64,000 bases of DNA, taken from Planctomyces sp. SH-PL14 (GTDB lineage Bacteria > Planctomycetota > Planctomycetia > Planctomycetales > Planctomycetaceae). The notes beneath the pieces were generated by a model. The model saw only the letters and a list, made by a program, of their open reading frames with translations, searched no databases and was not told the DNA's origin. Both the position numbers and the translations under genes were made by a program. Position 1 is the first letter of the stretch, and every line of letters begins with the position of its first letter. This document shows positions 1-8,841 of this stretch, piece after piece. The DNA lies in NCBI RefSeq assembly GCF_001610835.1, contig NZ_CP011270.1:8369256-8433255 (forward strand), written 5' to 3'.

Positions 1-1
1 T

Positions 2-223
2 GCCCACCCGAACGAGTACCACACCCCCAAGCTCCCCGGCCTGGGGGATGTCGACTGGGGCAAGTTTTTCTCGGTCCTGAGCGACATCGGCTACCGCGGA
101 CCTGTGTGCGCCGAAGTCGAAGACCGCGCTTATGAAGGCTCGCTTGAGCTCCGCAAGGTGTCGGTCGTCCAGAGCCTGCGGTACCTCCGCAACTTTGCGA
201 TGGACCAGGGAGAGCCGGTCTAG
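2..223 (+). CDS. Sugar phosphate isomerase/epimerase-like protein, C-terminal fragment
   Basis: This is the last 73 codons of a gene that begins before the window and ends at the TAG at 221-223. The readable part includes [19 protein letters not shown] followed by [11 protein letters not shown] late D-W-x-x-F strand followed by an E-x-E/D pair is typical of the xylose-isomerase-like TIM-barrel (AP endonuclease 2) family, where late acidic residues bind metal. Members isomerise or epimerise sugars or cyclitols. The family call rests on the C-terminus only, so the substrate is unknown. A Gfo/Idh/MocA oxidoreductase, a frequent partner of this family, lies 5 kb away but not in the same operon. 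Confidence 0.65.
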   Translation, partial: AHPNEYHTPKLPGLGDVDWGKFFSVLSDIGYRGPVCAEVEDRAYEGSLELRKVSVVQSLRYLRNFAMDQGEPV

Positions 224-228
224 TCACC

Positions 229-313
229 TCGTCCTATCTGTGTGCATCCGTGTTCATCTGTGGCCAATCCTTCTGATTCAGCCACAGATGAACGCAGATT
301 AACACAGATAAGA
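229..313. repeat. Palindromic intergenic repeat, ATCTGTG/CACAGAT family
   Basis: Two inverted arms built from short words such as TGTTCATCTGTGGC and GCCACAGATGAACGCAG flank a short centre. The same words recur at 21030-21118, 25632-25665 and 25880-25913. It lies between the isomerase stop and birA. Palindromes of this type are common in planctomycete and other environmental genomes. No T-tract is present, so it is not an ordinary intrinsic terminator. Confidence 0.8.
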
Positions 314-393
314 GGGCTCACTGTTATTGTCTTGTTCGCCGTTCCGGTGCCTGGCTGACCTCGGCCAAGTGCCGTCTTGATATCCCCGGTTGA

Positions 394-1185
394 ATGTCCC
401 TGTCCGGTCCCTTTCTCGACGCCGATCGCCTGCTCCGCGAGACCTTTCTCGCCGATGTCCGGCTCTTCGCGCAGCTCCCCTCGACGAACGACTACGCCCA
501 TGCGGCAGCCCGGGAAGGGGCCCGCACGCCGCTGCTCATCGTGGCGGACGAGCAGACGGCCGGACGCGGACGCGGCGCCAATCGGTGGATGACCGGGGCG
601 GGGGCGCTGACCTTCTCGCTCCTGCTCGAGCCGCGGAAGCTGGGGATGCCGCTCGCCTCGTGGCCGATTCTGTCCCTCGCCTGCGGAGCGAGCGTGGCGC
701 TGTCACTGGAGACGCTGCTCGGTCCGCGGGCGGATGTCCGGGTCAAGTGGCCCAACGACGTTTATCTCGAAGGGGCCAAGGTGTGCGGGATCCTGGTGGA
801 GACGCCGAAGTCTTCGCCGGATTCGCTGATCATCGGGATTGGCATCAACGTCAATAACCTTCGAGAGGCTGCGCCGCCTGAAGTCCAGAAGCGGATGATT
901 TCGCTGGCCGATGTGGCGGGACAGGAGTTGCCGCGGACCGATGTCCTCATTGAGGTCCTGCAGCAGTTGCGCAGGCAGTTCGACGCCGTGGCGGAAGTTC
1001 CGGGGGCGGTGATCGAGAGCTGCCGGGCGCGGTGTTTTCTGACGGGTCGGCTTCTCAGTGTCAGCGATGGTGTGCGAACCGTCAGCGGGACCTGTTTGGG
1101 TCTCGATGATGATGGAGCCCTCCGCGTGGCGACGGCGGCGGGGCAACAGCGGTGTGTAGCGGGTAGCGTCGAGCTCCTCGACTGA
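394..1185 (+). CDS. birA: Biotin--[acetyl-CoA-carboxylase] ligase (BirA, no HTH domain)
   Basis: The protein activates biotin with ATP and attaches it to the biotin carrier lysine of acetyl-CoA carboxylase and other carboxylases in the cytoplasm. At 263 residues it holds only the ligase and C-terminal domains. The biotinoyl-AMP loop is seen as TAGRGRGANRW (residues 55-65) and the catalytic-lysine motif as VKWPNDVYLEGAKVCGIL around K118. STNDYA near residue 30 is the usual substrate-binding start of the domain. There is no N-terminal winged helix, so it should be a monofunctional ligase and not a biotin-operon repressor. The stop codon is followed almost at once by a copy of the 330-bp repeat. 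Confidence 0.95.
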   Translation: MSLSGPFLDADRLLRETFLADVRLFAQLPSTNDYAHAAAREGARTPLLIVADEQTAGRGRGANRWMTGAGALTFSLLLEPRKLGMPLASWPILSLACGASVALSLETLLGPRADVRVKWPNDVYLEGAKVCGILVETPKSSPDSLIIGIGINVNNLREAAPPEVQKRMISLADVAGQELPRTDVLIEVLQQLRRQFDAVAEVPGAVIESCRARCFLTGRLLSVSDGVRTVSGTCLGLDDDGALRVATAAGQQRCVAGSVELLD

Positions 1186-1187
1186 CT

Positions 1188-1516
1188 TTGCGTCCTCGCC
1201 GGCAAAGCGTTGATAGCTCAAACCCAACGTGCGACGGCCGCTGGGGTCAAGGGGGCCACGCCCCCTTGACCCCAGCGGCACTTCTATGAGGAACCGTGGT
1301 AAGCAACGGGTATCCCCTTTGTGGAACCGGCCATGAGGACTCTCTCAAACCACACCGCTTGCTTTGCGGTCCCCGCGAGTTGGTGAAGGGGCATACGGCA
1401 CGGTGTCCGCGCTTGGACACGCTCTCCTTCAGACAGCTCTCGACGAGACGGCCTCCGGCGGGCAAGGGGGATTCTCCCCCTTGCATCCCCTGACCAGGGT
1501 GCCCCTGGGCCCGGTT
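1188..1516 (+). repeat. 330-bp intergenic element, copy 1 (full length, forward)
   Basis: This full copy sits between the convergent ends of birA and the VWA gene and nearly abuts both stop codons. The left end carries GCGTCCTCGCCGGC and TAGCTCAAACCCAACGTGCG. The left hairpin (about 1239-1275) is an essentially perfect inverted repeat whose arm is CTGGGGTCAAGGGGG. The core follows, with the small stem GTGTCC/GGACAC near 1402-1420. The right hairpin at 1461-1487 has the arm GGCAAGGGGG, and the copy ends in CCAGGGTGCCCCTGG. Confidence 0.9.
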
Positions 1517-1529
1517 CTTACGCCAGTCG

Positions 1530-3809
1530 CTACACCAGCCCGCGCGTCTTCCGCAACGTCCACTCCAACGTCATCAGACCCGCAAACAACAACAACAACG
1601 GCCACCCATCCCACAAATTCTCCAACCGCTGCCGAGTCATCTCCGTCATCAGCCCCTGAGCCAACAACTGATCCACAAAATCACCAAACTTCTCCGGGAC
1701 AATCGCCACCGTCCCCGTAATCGTGGCGATCTCGTTCGCCAGCTCCGGATTCGCCGCCGGATTGTCCAGCTCAATGTCCCGCGCATCGACAATGAACCGC
1801 GTCGTCGCCGTCAGACCAAGCGACTTCCCATCTTTCGAAGCCCGGACCGACACCCAGTAGTCCCCCGGCAAATCAGTCCCCGCAAACTCCCCCTGTCCCC
1901 CTTCCGCCGTCCTCTGCGGCGTCACCGTCTGCTTCGATCCATCCGGCCGAACGACTTCGACCTGATAGTCCGCATCCTTCACCGGAGCGAGGTTCTTGTC
2001 GCGCGACCCAAACACGATCGGCACCCGGCCCCCGGGGGAAAAATTCTTCGGATCAACCCGCACCCAGACCGCGGCCTCGGTATCAAACTCTTTGTGGGCC
2101 AGCCAGAGAAAAAGCTGCTGCCAGAACCGTTGGTGCAGGTCCCGGTGACCCCGCAGATACCACATCCAGGTCTCATTCACCGCCAGCGCCGCAACCCGCG
2201 ACCGTCCGACGTCGCTGGCAATCAGCAGCGGATCCCCCTCGATAGACTGGGCCAGCGTTTCGGCCGCCCCGCTGCTCGGCGCCAGCCTCGTCGCCCCGGT
2301 CATTTTGGGAAGCATCCGCCACGCCCGCTCGTTGTTCTGCGGGTCGAGCATCATGAGGTAGTGATCGAGCCCCGTTCCGGTCGGGAGCATCTGGATCCGG
2401 CGGCTTAGGTGGTCGTCCGGCTGGGGCGGACGCGGGGCGTTGTCCGAGAGCCGGACCGGAAGGTAACGCGCAATGGCGCTTCGCCCGTAACCGCCGGCGC
2501 TGTAGTTCTGCAGCCCCCCCAGCATCAGGAGGCCTGAGCCCTCCTCGACCCGCTCGGCCAGGAGCTGCAGGAGATCGGTCCCGGACTGGCGGAAGACGGA
2601 CGCCGGAATGTCGCCGATCACATAGACGTCGTACGCCCCCCGCTGAAAGAGTCGGCGGTCGATCTGCACGTTCTTCATCAGCTCGCCGCCGGGGATCACC
2701 TGGAGGTCGAGCTGGATCCGCGCCGTCTGGTTGAGCTTGCGGACGAACGCCTGCTCGGGGTTTGCGATGTCGAAGTAGGCGACCTTCAGCCCCCCCTTGC
2801 TGACGTTGACGATCGTCTCGACGCGGTTGTTCGTCTGGCGGATTTCCCCTTCGAGCGGGACCGCCTCCATCGCGATCTTGTACTCCCCCGTCTGCTGCGC
2901 CACGAACGACAGCGTCACCTCACGGCGGTCGACGTTCTTCGTCGTCGTGAACTCCTGCTGCGAGCGGGCCTCCGGGGTGATTGGGATGTCCTTCCACACG
3001 CCGGGAGCGTTCGCCCCCACTCCGGTCCGGTCCTCATACTGCAGTTTGACCAGCACCTTGCGGCCGGCCGCTCCGCTCATGACGAGCTGTGCCTTCATGG
3101 GAGTGGTCTTCCGCTCGAAGACCATCGAATCGGCCAGCGGCGTTTCCAGAGCGAGATCGAGGCCCGACGAGGAGAGCTCGGACGTCCCGAGGAGAACCGG
3201 GTGGATCGGAACGCCCCGCTGTTCGACGAACCGCCTCGCCGCCGCCCGTGGATCGACGTCGTTCTCCCCCATGGCCCGCTGGGCAAAGTCGCTCAGCAGG
3301 ATGATCCCGCCCAGACGCTTACCGTTCTCTTCGGTCCGAAGTCCGTCGAGCACCTTGCCGATGGCCGTGTACTTCCCGTCGGCCACTTCGCCGAACGCTT
3401 CGACGCCGACGAACTCGGTGTCGAAATCGAAGTACCGGAACTCGACGTTCTTCCCCAGCTCCCCGAGCTTTTCCTGATTGTCCTTGAGCAGCTTGAGGAG
3501 GGTCTGCCGCCGCGTCGCCCCCGCCGCTCCGTCTGGCGTGTTCATGCTCCGGGACTTGTCCCCGAGGACGATCATCTGGGCGGGGTCGTCGTCCTTCTCC
3601 GTGAACTGGAGCGTCGGACGGAGCATGGCGAAGAGCAGCACCGCCCCCGCCAGAAGACGCAGGGTGAGCAGCAGACGGCGGCGTCCGGCCGGCAGATGGC
3701 GCAGCCGCGGCCGGTACGTCGTGAGGACCAAGGTGACCATCAGCACCCCGGTCAGCACAACCCAGGGCCACGGCCAGATCGGATTCAGCAGCAGTCGAAC
3801 CGAATTCAT
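1530..3809 (-). CDS. VWA-domain membrane protein (BatA/aerotolerance-like, glutamine amidotransferase-like core)
   Basis: This 759-residue protein starts with two N-terminal membrane segments (about residues 12-30 and 47-64) that flank a basic stretch. A von Willebrand factor A domain follows, with the metal-binding MIDAS sequence DKSRS at residues 84-88 and a later LLSDFAQR strand. A middle part containing YDVYVIGDIPAS and LLMLGGLQNYSAGGYG looks like the amidotransferase-fold domain common in planctomycete VWA proteins. A beta-rich segment and a last membrane helix near residues 735-752 complete it. In related genomes such proteins occur with MoxR ATPases and other Bat-like proteins, but none is adjacent here. 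The start is an ATG with a GAGG-type ribosome site 6 nt upstream. Function beyond membrane-associated metal or protein binding is unknown. Confidence 0.8.
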   Translation of the reverse strand: MNSVRLLLNPIWPWPWVVLTGVLMVTLVLTTYRPRLRHLPAGRRRLLLTLRLLAGAVLLFAMLRPTLQFTEKDDDPAQMIVLGDKSRSMNTPDGAAGATRRQTLLKLLKDNQEKLGELGKNVEFRYFDFDTEFVGVEAFGEVADGKYTAIGKVLDGLRTEENGKRLGGIILLSDFAQRAMGENDVDPRAAARRFVEQRGVPIHPVLLGTSELSSSGLDLALETPLADSMVFERKTTPMKAQLVMSGAAGRKVLVKLQYEDRTGVGANAPGVWKDIPITPEARSQQEFTTTKNVDRREVTLSFVAQQTGEYKIAMEAVPLEGEIRQTNNRVETIVNVSKGGLKVAYFDIANPEQAFVRKLNQTARIQLDLQVIPGGELMKNVQIDRRLFQRGAYDVYVIGDIPASVFRQSGTDLLQLLAERVEEGSGLLMLGGLQNYSAGGYGRSAIARYLPVRLSDNAPRPPQPDDHLSRRIQMLPTGTGLDHYLMMLDPQNNERAWRMLPKMTGATRLAPSSGAAETLAQSIEGDPLLIASDVGRSRVAALAVNETWMWYLRGHRDLHQRFWQQLFLWLAHKEFDTEAAVWVRVDPKNFSPGGRVPIVFGSRDKNLAPVKDADYQVEVVRPDGSKQTVTPQRTAEGGQGEFAGTDLPGDYWVSVRASKDGKSLGLTATTRFIVDARDIELDNPAANPELANEIATITGTVAIVPEKFGDFVDQLLAQGLMTEMTRQRLENLWDGWPLLLLFAGLMTLEWTLRKTRGLV

Positions 3810-3984
3810 TCCGCCTCGAGGTCATTCCGTCGCGGCACTTCTGATGGTCGTCGTGAATGCCGGTTCCGGATCCATGACTCTTGGATCATACGGGGAGGTC
3901 GCGGAAAACGTGAACCCGGCCTGTGAAGATTCAGCCGGTGCGTTCCATGGATGTTGGTCTGCTGGACGGATGACCGGTCGGGCA

Positions 3985-4151
3985 ACCCACGCCGGGGTCC
4001 AGGGGCTCGCCCCTGGTGGGGGATGCAAGGGGGCAACGCCCTCTTGCCCGCCGGAGGCCTGGCCGTCGAGAACTGTCTGAAAGAGAACGTTTCCAAACGT
4101 GGAAAACGTGCCGGATGCCCCCCACATCAACCCGCAAGGATTGCAAAGCAG
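3985..4151 (-). repeat. 330-bp intergenic element, copy 2 (right half only, reverse)
   Basis: Only the right half is present, from the TTTGCAATCC core word to the palindromic right end CCAGGGGCGAGCCCCTGG. The missing left half would lie where the CpaF-type gene ends at 4155. The core stem differs from other copies: GTGTCC/GGACAC has become TTTTCC/GGAAAC. One G-C pair has changed to T-A on both sides, which keeps the pairing at that position, while the outermost pair is lost. Confidence 0.85.
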
Positions 4152-4154
4152 GCG

Positions 4155-5279
4155 TCAAGATGAAGGGGGCCCGAGCCAGACCGCCTGGGACAGCGGAGCG
4201 GAATTCTGCAGCCCCTGTTCCACCAGCTCCGAACCGAACGAAACCTGCTCACCCGTCGGCAGCAGGTCCGTCAGGAGCCGGCCATCGTTCGCCCGGCCCC
4301 GGATCTGGCTCACGAAGAGATCCCGGAACTGGTACGCCTCGTTCTTGTCCATCCCCATCTGCTCGGTGATCCGCGTCACCCGCCGCGAGCCGTCGGCCGT
4401 GAACCGCGTGAGTTGGACGACGAGGTGGATCGCCGAGGCGACCTGGGCCCGCGCGACGTAGACCGGCAGCTCGACATCCGACATCAGGCAGAGCGTCTCC
4501 AGCCGTACGAGGGCGTCCCGCGGCGTGCTGGCGTGGACCGTCGTCATGCTCCCGGAGTGCCCGCTGATCATCGACTGGACCATGTCGAGGGCCTCGCCGC
4601 CCCGGACTTCCCCGACGATGATCCGGTCAGGCCGCATCCGCAGTGAGGCGGTAAACAGCTGCCGGATCGTGACCCCCTTCCGCCCCTCGGAGTCGGCCTG
4701 CTGCGACTCCAGGTAGAGCGAATGTGGCTGGTTGAGGCGGAGCTCGGAGCTGTCCTCAATGACAACGATCCGTTCCTCTGCCGGGACGGCCGCCGAAAGG
4801 GCGTTGAGAAACGTCGTCTTCCCGGTGCCGGTTCCCCCGGCGATGAGAATGTTCTTGCGCAGCCGGACCGCGAGGGCGAGAAACTCCCGCGCGACGGGCG
4901 ACAGGCTCCCCTGCGTCACGAAGTCGTCGAGCGTGTGGACGTCCCGCCGGAACTTCCGGATCGTCAGGTAGGTCCCGCGGCGGGCGCTCGGCGGAAGAAC
5001 GGCATGGACGCGGGAGCCGTCCGGAAGCCGGGCGTCGAGGATCGGCCGCTCCGGGTCGATCTCCCGGCCGACGTACTGCGCGATGTTGTGGACGGCCGAC
5101 TGGAGAACGTCCTCGCTGGCGAACCGGTCCTCAGTCTCGAACAGCCGCCCGCCGATCTCGACGTAGATTTCGTCCGGGCCGTTGACCATGATCTCGGTCA
5201 CGCGCGGATCGTCGAGGTAGTTGCCGATCGGCGCGAGGAAGAAGCCGATGCTGGCCGAAAAGATCGATTCTCGATTCAT
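4155..5279 (-). CDS. CpaF/TadA-family secretion ATPase
   Basis: This is a hexameric ATPase of the type II/IV secretion superfamily, of the kind that powers Flp/Tad pilus assembly at the cytoplasmic face of the inner membrane. From the ATG at 5279 it has 374 residues. Walker A is AGGTGTGKTTFLN (about 147-159), an Asp-box-like segment is VVIEDSSELRLNQPHSLYL, and Walker B with the following motif is RIIVGEVRGGEALDM (219-233). The His-box is MTTVHASTPRDAL. A TTG nine codons upstream is a possible but less likely start. No other tad or cpa genes are visible, so it is an isolated ATPase or part of a dispersed set. The last codons lie next to a truncated repeat copy. Confidence 0.9.
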   Translation of the reverse strand: MNRESIFSASIGFFLAPIGNYLDDPRVTEIMVNGPDEIYVEIGGRLFETEDRFASEDVLQSAVHNIAQYVGREIDPERPILDARLPDGSRVHAVLPPSARRGTYLTIRKFRRDVHTLDDFVTQGSLSPVAREFLALAVRLRKNILIAGGTGTGKTTFLNALSAAVPAEERIVVIEDSSELRLNQPHSLYLESQQADSEGRKGVTIRQLFTASLRMRPDRIIVGEVRGGEALDMVQSMISGHSGSMTTVHASTPRDALVRLETLCLMSDVELPVYVARAQVASAIHLVVQLTRFTADGSRRVTRITEQMGMDKNEAYQFRDLFVSQIRGRANDGRLLTDLLPTGEQVSFGSELVEQGLQNSAPLSQAVWLGPPSS

Positions 5280-5378
5280 GGTGAGCTGCCCGCCTTCAGC
5301 GGCCAACCCTCGCGCGATGAGCCGCCTTTTGCTGACGGCTCACCGCTGACGGCTGACAGATCCTTGCGTGAAACGCCC

Positions 5379-6515
5379 TCAGATCGACTTCCAGCTCCGA
5401 TCCTTGCCGCTGGCGAGGACGGCGTCACAGATCTTCTGGGTTTCGAGGGCGTCGCGGAACGTCGGGCCGCACGGTTCGCCCTTCGCCGCTCCTTCGAGGA
5501 AGTCGCGGACGTGGTGCACGAAGCTGTGTTCGTAGCCGATCTGGAGCCCCGGCACCCACCACTTGTTCATGTACGGGTGCTCGCCGTCGGTGACGTGGAT
5601 CGACCGCCAGCCGCGGAGTTTTCCCTCGTCCTTGTAGTCGAAGAATTCGAGGCGGTGCAGGTCGTGCAGGTCCCACTTGAGCGAACCATGCTCGCCGTTG
5701 ATCTCGAACGTGTAGAGGGCCTTGTGGCCGCGGGCGTAGCGGGTCGACTCGAACAGGCCGAGCGAGCCGTTCTGGAAGTGGCACAGGAAGGCGCAGGCGT
5801 CGTCGATGCCGACCTTCTCCTTCTTGCCGGTCAGGTTGTGCATCCGCTCCTTGACGAAGGTTTCCGTCACGGCGGTGACGTCGCTCACCTTGCCGTTCAG
5901 CCAGACGGCGGTGTCGATGCAGTGGGCCAGGAGGTCGCCCGTCACGCCGGAGCCGGCCGCCTCGACGTCGAGCCGCCACAGGGCGTTCCCTCCCTGCGGG
6001 AGGTCTTCGGAGATGGTCCAGTCCTGGAGGAAGTTGGCCCGGTAGTGGAAGATCTTGCCCAGGCGGCCTTCGTCGATGAGTTGCTTGGCCATCGTGACGG
6101 CGGGGACGCGGCGGTAGTTGTACCAGACGGTGTTGACGACCTTGGCCTTCTCGACCGCCTGGCACATTTCTTCGCCTTCGGCGACGTTCATCGCCAGGGG
6201 CTTCTCGCACAGGATCATCTTGCCGTTGGCGGCACAGGCGAGGGCGATCTCCTTGTGGAGGTTGTTCGGGACGCAGATGTCGACGGCGTCGATGTCTTTG
6301 CGCTCGACGAGCTTTCGCCAGTCGGTCTCGATCGACTCGTAGCCCCACTGGTCGGCGAAGGCCTGAATCTTCTCTGCGCTGCGGGCACAAGCGGCCTTGA
6401 GGACCGGACGGAGCGGGAGGTCGAAGAAGTCGTTGACCCGCTTGTAGCCGTTGGTGTGGGCCCGGCCCATGAAGCCGTAGCCGATCATGCCGATGTTGAG
6501 CGCCTTGGGAGCCAT
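5379..6515 (-). CDS. Gfo/Idh/MocA-family NAD(P)-dependent oxidoreductase
   Basis: This 378-residue oxidoreductase is expected to act on a sugar or cyclitol. The Rossmann motif [10 protein letters not shown] is at residues 8-17, and the family signature EKPLAMN, which carries the catalytic Lys, is at 104-110. A C-terminal beta-sheet domain follows, including [15 protein letters not shown], which matches the GxxxDxGxHxxD-type region. The length is normal for the family. There is no signal peptide, unlike many planctomycete homologues that carry a Tat signal. The gene points away from greA and is separated from it by copy 3 of the large repeat. The substrate cannot be read from the sequence. Confidence 0.92.
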   Translation of the reverse strand: MAPKALNIGMIGYGFMGRAHTNGYKRVNDFFDLPLRPVLKAACARSAEKIQAFADQWGYESIETDWRKLVERKDIDAVDICVPNNLHKEIALACAANGKMILCEKPLAMNVAEGEEMCQAVEKAKVVNTVWYNYRRVPAVTMAKQLIDEGRLGKIFHYRANFLQDWTISEDLPQGGNALWRLDVEAAGSGVTGDLLAHCIDTAVWLNGKVSDVTAVTETFVKERMHNLTGKKEKVGIDDACAFLCHFQNGSLGLFESTRYARGHKALYTFEINGEHGSLKWDLHDLHRLEFFDYKDEGKLRGWRSIHVTDGEHPYMNKWWVPGLQIGYEHSFVHHVRDFLEGAAKGEPCGPTFRDALETQKICDAVLASGKDRSWKSI

Positions 6516-6629
6516 GCGTGCGATCCTCGATGTGATACCAATGGAATGAAATCGGAGAATACCGAGGAACCCCGAACAACCCCAGCGTCCGGCAGCGGGG
6601 TGTTCGGTAAAGGTGGAGAGCCTTATTCC

Positions 6630-6966
6630 GTTGGCTCGAACCGCGTCCTTGCCGGTACGACTCGATAGCTCAAACCCAACGTTCTACGGCAGCCTGGGGT
6701 CAAGGGGTCTCGACCCCTTGCCGCCGGAGGCACTTCTATGAGGAACCGTGGTACACAACGGACGTCCCCTTTGGTGGACCAGTTATGAGGACTCCCTCAA
6801 TCCACACGGCTGGCTTCGCAATTCCCGCGGGTTGGTGATGGGGCATACGGCACCTTGTCCGCGTTTGGATACTCACTCCTTCAGACATCTCTCGACGGCC
6901 AGGCCTCCGGCGGGCAAGGGGGCGTTGCCCCCTTGCATCCCCCACCAGGGTCCCCCTGGCCCCGGT
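6630..6966 (+). repeat. 330-bp intergenic element, copy 3 (full length, forward)
   Basis: This full copy lies between the divergently transcribed oxidoreductase and greA, so it is the only full copy not next to any gene 3' end. Its left end shows GTTGGCTCGAACCGCG and TAGCTCAAACCCAACG. The left hairpin is CAAGGGGTCTCGACCCCTTG, and the right hairpin arms are GCAAGGGGGC and GCCCCCTTGC around a GTT loop. The left word CCTTGCCGCCGGAGGC and the right word GCCTCCGGCGGGCAAGG show that the two halves are mutually inverted. Confidence 0.9.
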
Positions 6967-7126
6967 TCGTTGGCCAGCGATTCTGGGTGACACATAGGAC
7001 ACCCGTCGGCCCGGCACGCTCCCCGAGCAAAAGACGCAAGATCCGCCGTCCCCTCTACCGTCCGCCTTCCGCCTCCCCACCATCCGCTGGACACCCACCA
7101 ACAGCCGGGTATCATTAACGCCAACG

Positions 7127-7164
7127 ACACGGAGAGCCCCCAGGCGCTCCGTGTTGATTTTTTT
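7127..7164 (+). terminator. Terminator-like hairpin in the greA leader (possible attenuator)
   Basis: An 8-bp perfect stem, ACACGGAG/CTCCGTGT (7127-7134 and 7147-7154), is extended inside by GCC/GGC after one mismatch. It is followed by TGA and seven T residues (7158-7164). It reads in the direction of greA and ends about 65 nt before its start codon, with no + strand gene upstream to terminate. The layout suggests a leader terminator that limits readthrough into greA. Confidence 0.7.
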
Positions 7165-7228
7165 GTCATGTGCCGAGAGCTCCGAGCCGGTGTCGGGCCG
7201 ACTCTCTCTTTCCCTCGGGAGGGCTGTC

Positions 7229-7714
7229 ATGGAACGCCAACCAATCACTCGTGAAGGTTACGAGAAGCTGCGGGAAGAGATCCGGCGTCTGGAAGAGGAA
7301 GAGCTCCCGGCAATCTCCGAACGGATTGCCGACGCCCGCGCCGAAGGAGACCTCCGCGAGAACGCGGAGTACCACGGCCAGCGCGAAGAGCAGGGGCGGA
7401 TGATGGCCCGCATCGGCCAGATGAAGTCCAAGCTGGCGTCGTGCTTCATCGTCGAAAAGTCAGAGATGCCGAAGGGGATCGTGACGTTCGGCTCGACCGT
7501 CACGGTCAAGAACTTCGCGTTCGACGAAGAAGAGACGTATGAGTTCGTCGGTCCCGGCGAAGAGGACTACGACGGCGACATCCTCAAAATCCTGACGACG
7601 AGCCCGATCGCCAAGGCTCTGATGGGCAAGAAGGAAGGGGACATGACCGAGGTCGCCCTGCCGCGCGGACTGACCAAGATGCAGGTGGTCCGTATCGTCG
7701 ACCACGGCGAGTGA
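7229..7714 (+). CDS. greA: Transcription elongation factor GreA
   Basis: GreA enters the secondary channel of RNA polymerase and stimulates cleavage of backtracked transcripts. The ATG at 7229 is chosen because it has a GGGAGGG ribosome site 5-6 nt upstream and gives 161 residues, the normal family length. The N-terminal antiparallel coiled coil covers roughly residues 1-75 and includes IADARAEGDLRENAEYH, with the conserved acidic D/E at the coiled-coil tip. The C-terminal FKBP-like domain includes TFGSTVTVKNFAFDEEETY and ISxxSPIAKALMGKK-like text (TTSPIAKALMGKKEGD). A terminator-like hairpin sits in its leader. Confidence 0.97.
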   Translation: MERQPITREGYEKLREEIRRLEEEELPAISERIADARAEGDLRENAEYHGQREEQGRMMARIGQMKSKLASCFIVEKSEMPKGIVTFGSTVTVKNFAFDEEETYEFVGPGEEDYDGDILKILTTSPIAKALMGKKEGDMTEVALPRGLTKMQVVRIVDHGE

Positions 7715-7987
7715 AGCGGTCCGGCCACTCTTGTCTCAGGGCGCGATCCCAAGCAACCGCATGGGCGGATTAAGCCGCGCGGACGTGGGCCGACTGCCGG
7801 GAATGTCGCTCGGCCCTGCACAGCGATTCGTGAGCGACATCGCACACTGTGCGCAGCATGCAACAGCGGGATACCCCAATGGGCACCAACCGAACCGGAC
7901 GCGCCACCGGCCAGAGAAGCCTGACGAGGCCCACCAGGTGGGCGCCTCAGTCATCGGCCGGTATGAGGCTCAGGATCTGAGGAACGA

Positions 7988-8158
7988 TCAGCCGTTCAGT
8001 TCACGCTCTTTCCGCTGCATTTCATCCAGCACAATCGGGTGCCAGCTGGCATCCCGCCGTCCGGCCGGCTGGTAGTTCCGCCGGGCCCAGGCCCGCAGCT
8101 TCATCTCTTCGACCGCGTCAATTTGAACGAACGTAACTTCCATCTGTTGGGGAAACAT
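7988..8158 (-). CDS. Small conserved-looking hypothetical protein (56 aa)
   Basis: The ATG at 8158 is preceded by GAGGAG 6 nt upstream, a strong ribosome site, and gives a 56-residue soluble protein. The second half reads RAWARRNYQPAGRRDASWHP and ends IVLDEMQRKERELNG. I recall a similar NY-x-P...WHP-x-VLDEM pattern in short planctomycete proteins, but that is memory and not a search. It has no membrane segment and no Cys. It converges on greA across about 270 bp with no other gene. Function unknown. Confidence 0.55.
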   Translation of the reverse strand: MFPQQMEVTFVQIDAVEEMKLRAWARRNYQPAGRRDASWHPIVLDEMQRKERELNG

Positions 8159-8841
8159 GGCGATCTCCTCAGACTTGCGGCTTGCTGCCGCTGGGACCCT
8201 GTGCTTCCGCGGGACTGAATCTTTCGTCTGGCCGCGAAACAGAGCCGTCACCGTGACCTTCGGCCACCTTCATCCCTGAGGGAAGGCATCTCGAATCTCA
8301 CGCTTCCGCCAAGTTGTGCGACCTGGCCACGGAAGCGTGTCAGACTCCCCATTCTTGATTGGGATCGTGAACTGAACGTTGATTCCAAAAGAACGTCGAT
8401 TGCGCCGAAACAAGTGTCACGAAGCAATCGGTCGCCATCAGGTGACGACAGCAGTTAGACTAGCGGGCCGATTTCGCTTTCTCAACAAAATGTCTAGTCT
8501 TTTGCCAAGTTTTCACCTGGCGCCGCACCCTCGCGGGCCCGGTTAAGCTGGGCGATTGAGGCTGGCTTTGACGAACGTGAGCAGTCCGATTCGCAGGAGC
8601 TTATGGTCAGTTGGACGTGGCATTCAGCGATCTTCTTGAATCAGCGATCGTCCATGCGAAGATCCCGCGTGAAACTGCCGCTGACTAAGGCTCGGACGCC
8701 GGGGTTGGCCAAGCCGCTCACCCCGAGGTCGGCAGGTTCGTCCCGGCTGGGGCGACCAATACCGTCGGCTACGGCCAACACTTCTCTGGGTAACTATATC
8801 GAACGATCCGGGTCACGACCGATTCGACGTCGGGGGAAACC
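8159..8841. other. Gene-poor stretch of about 680 bp
   Basis: No reading frame here has a convincing start, ribosome site or recognisable product. The part from roughly 8330 to 8520 looks richer in A and T than the flanks. A short open stretch at 8581-8688 on the + strand reads QLDVAFSDLLESAIVHAKIP before a stop. It could be the worn-down end of a lost gene, but this is weak. Confidence 0.5.

Noticed and set aside
7803-7840. A 9-bp inverted repeat (ATGTCGCTC/GAGCGACAT) with a 20-nt loop after greA
   Set aside because: No T-tract follows and the loop is long. It could be a weak terminator or chance, so it was not listed as a feature.
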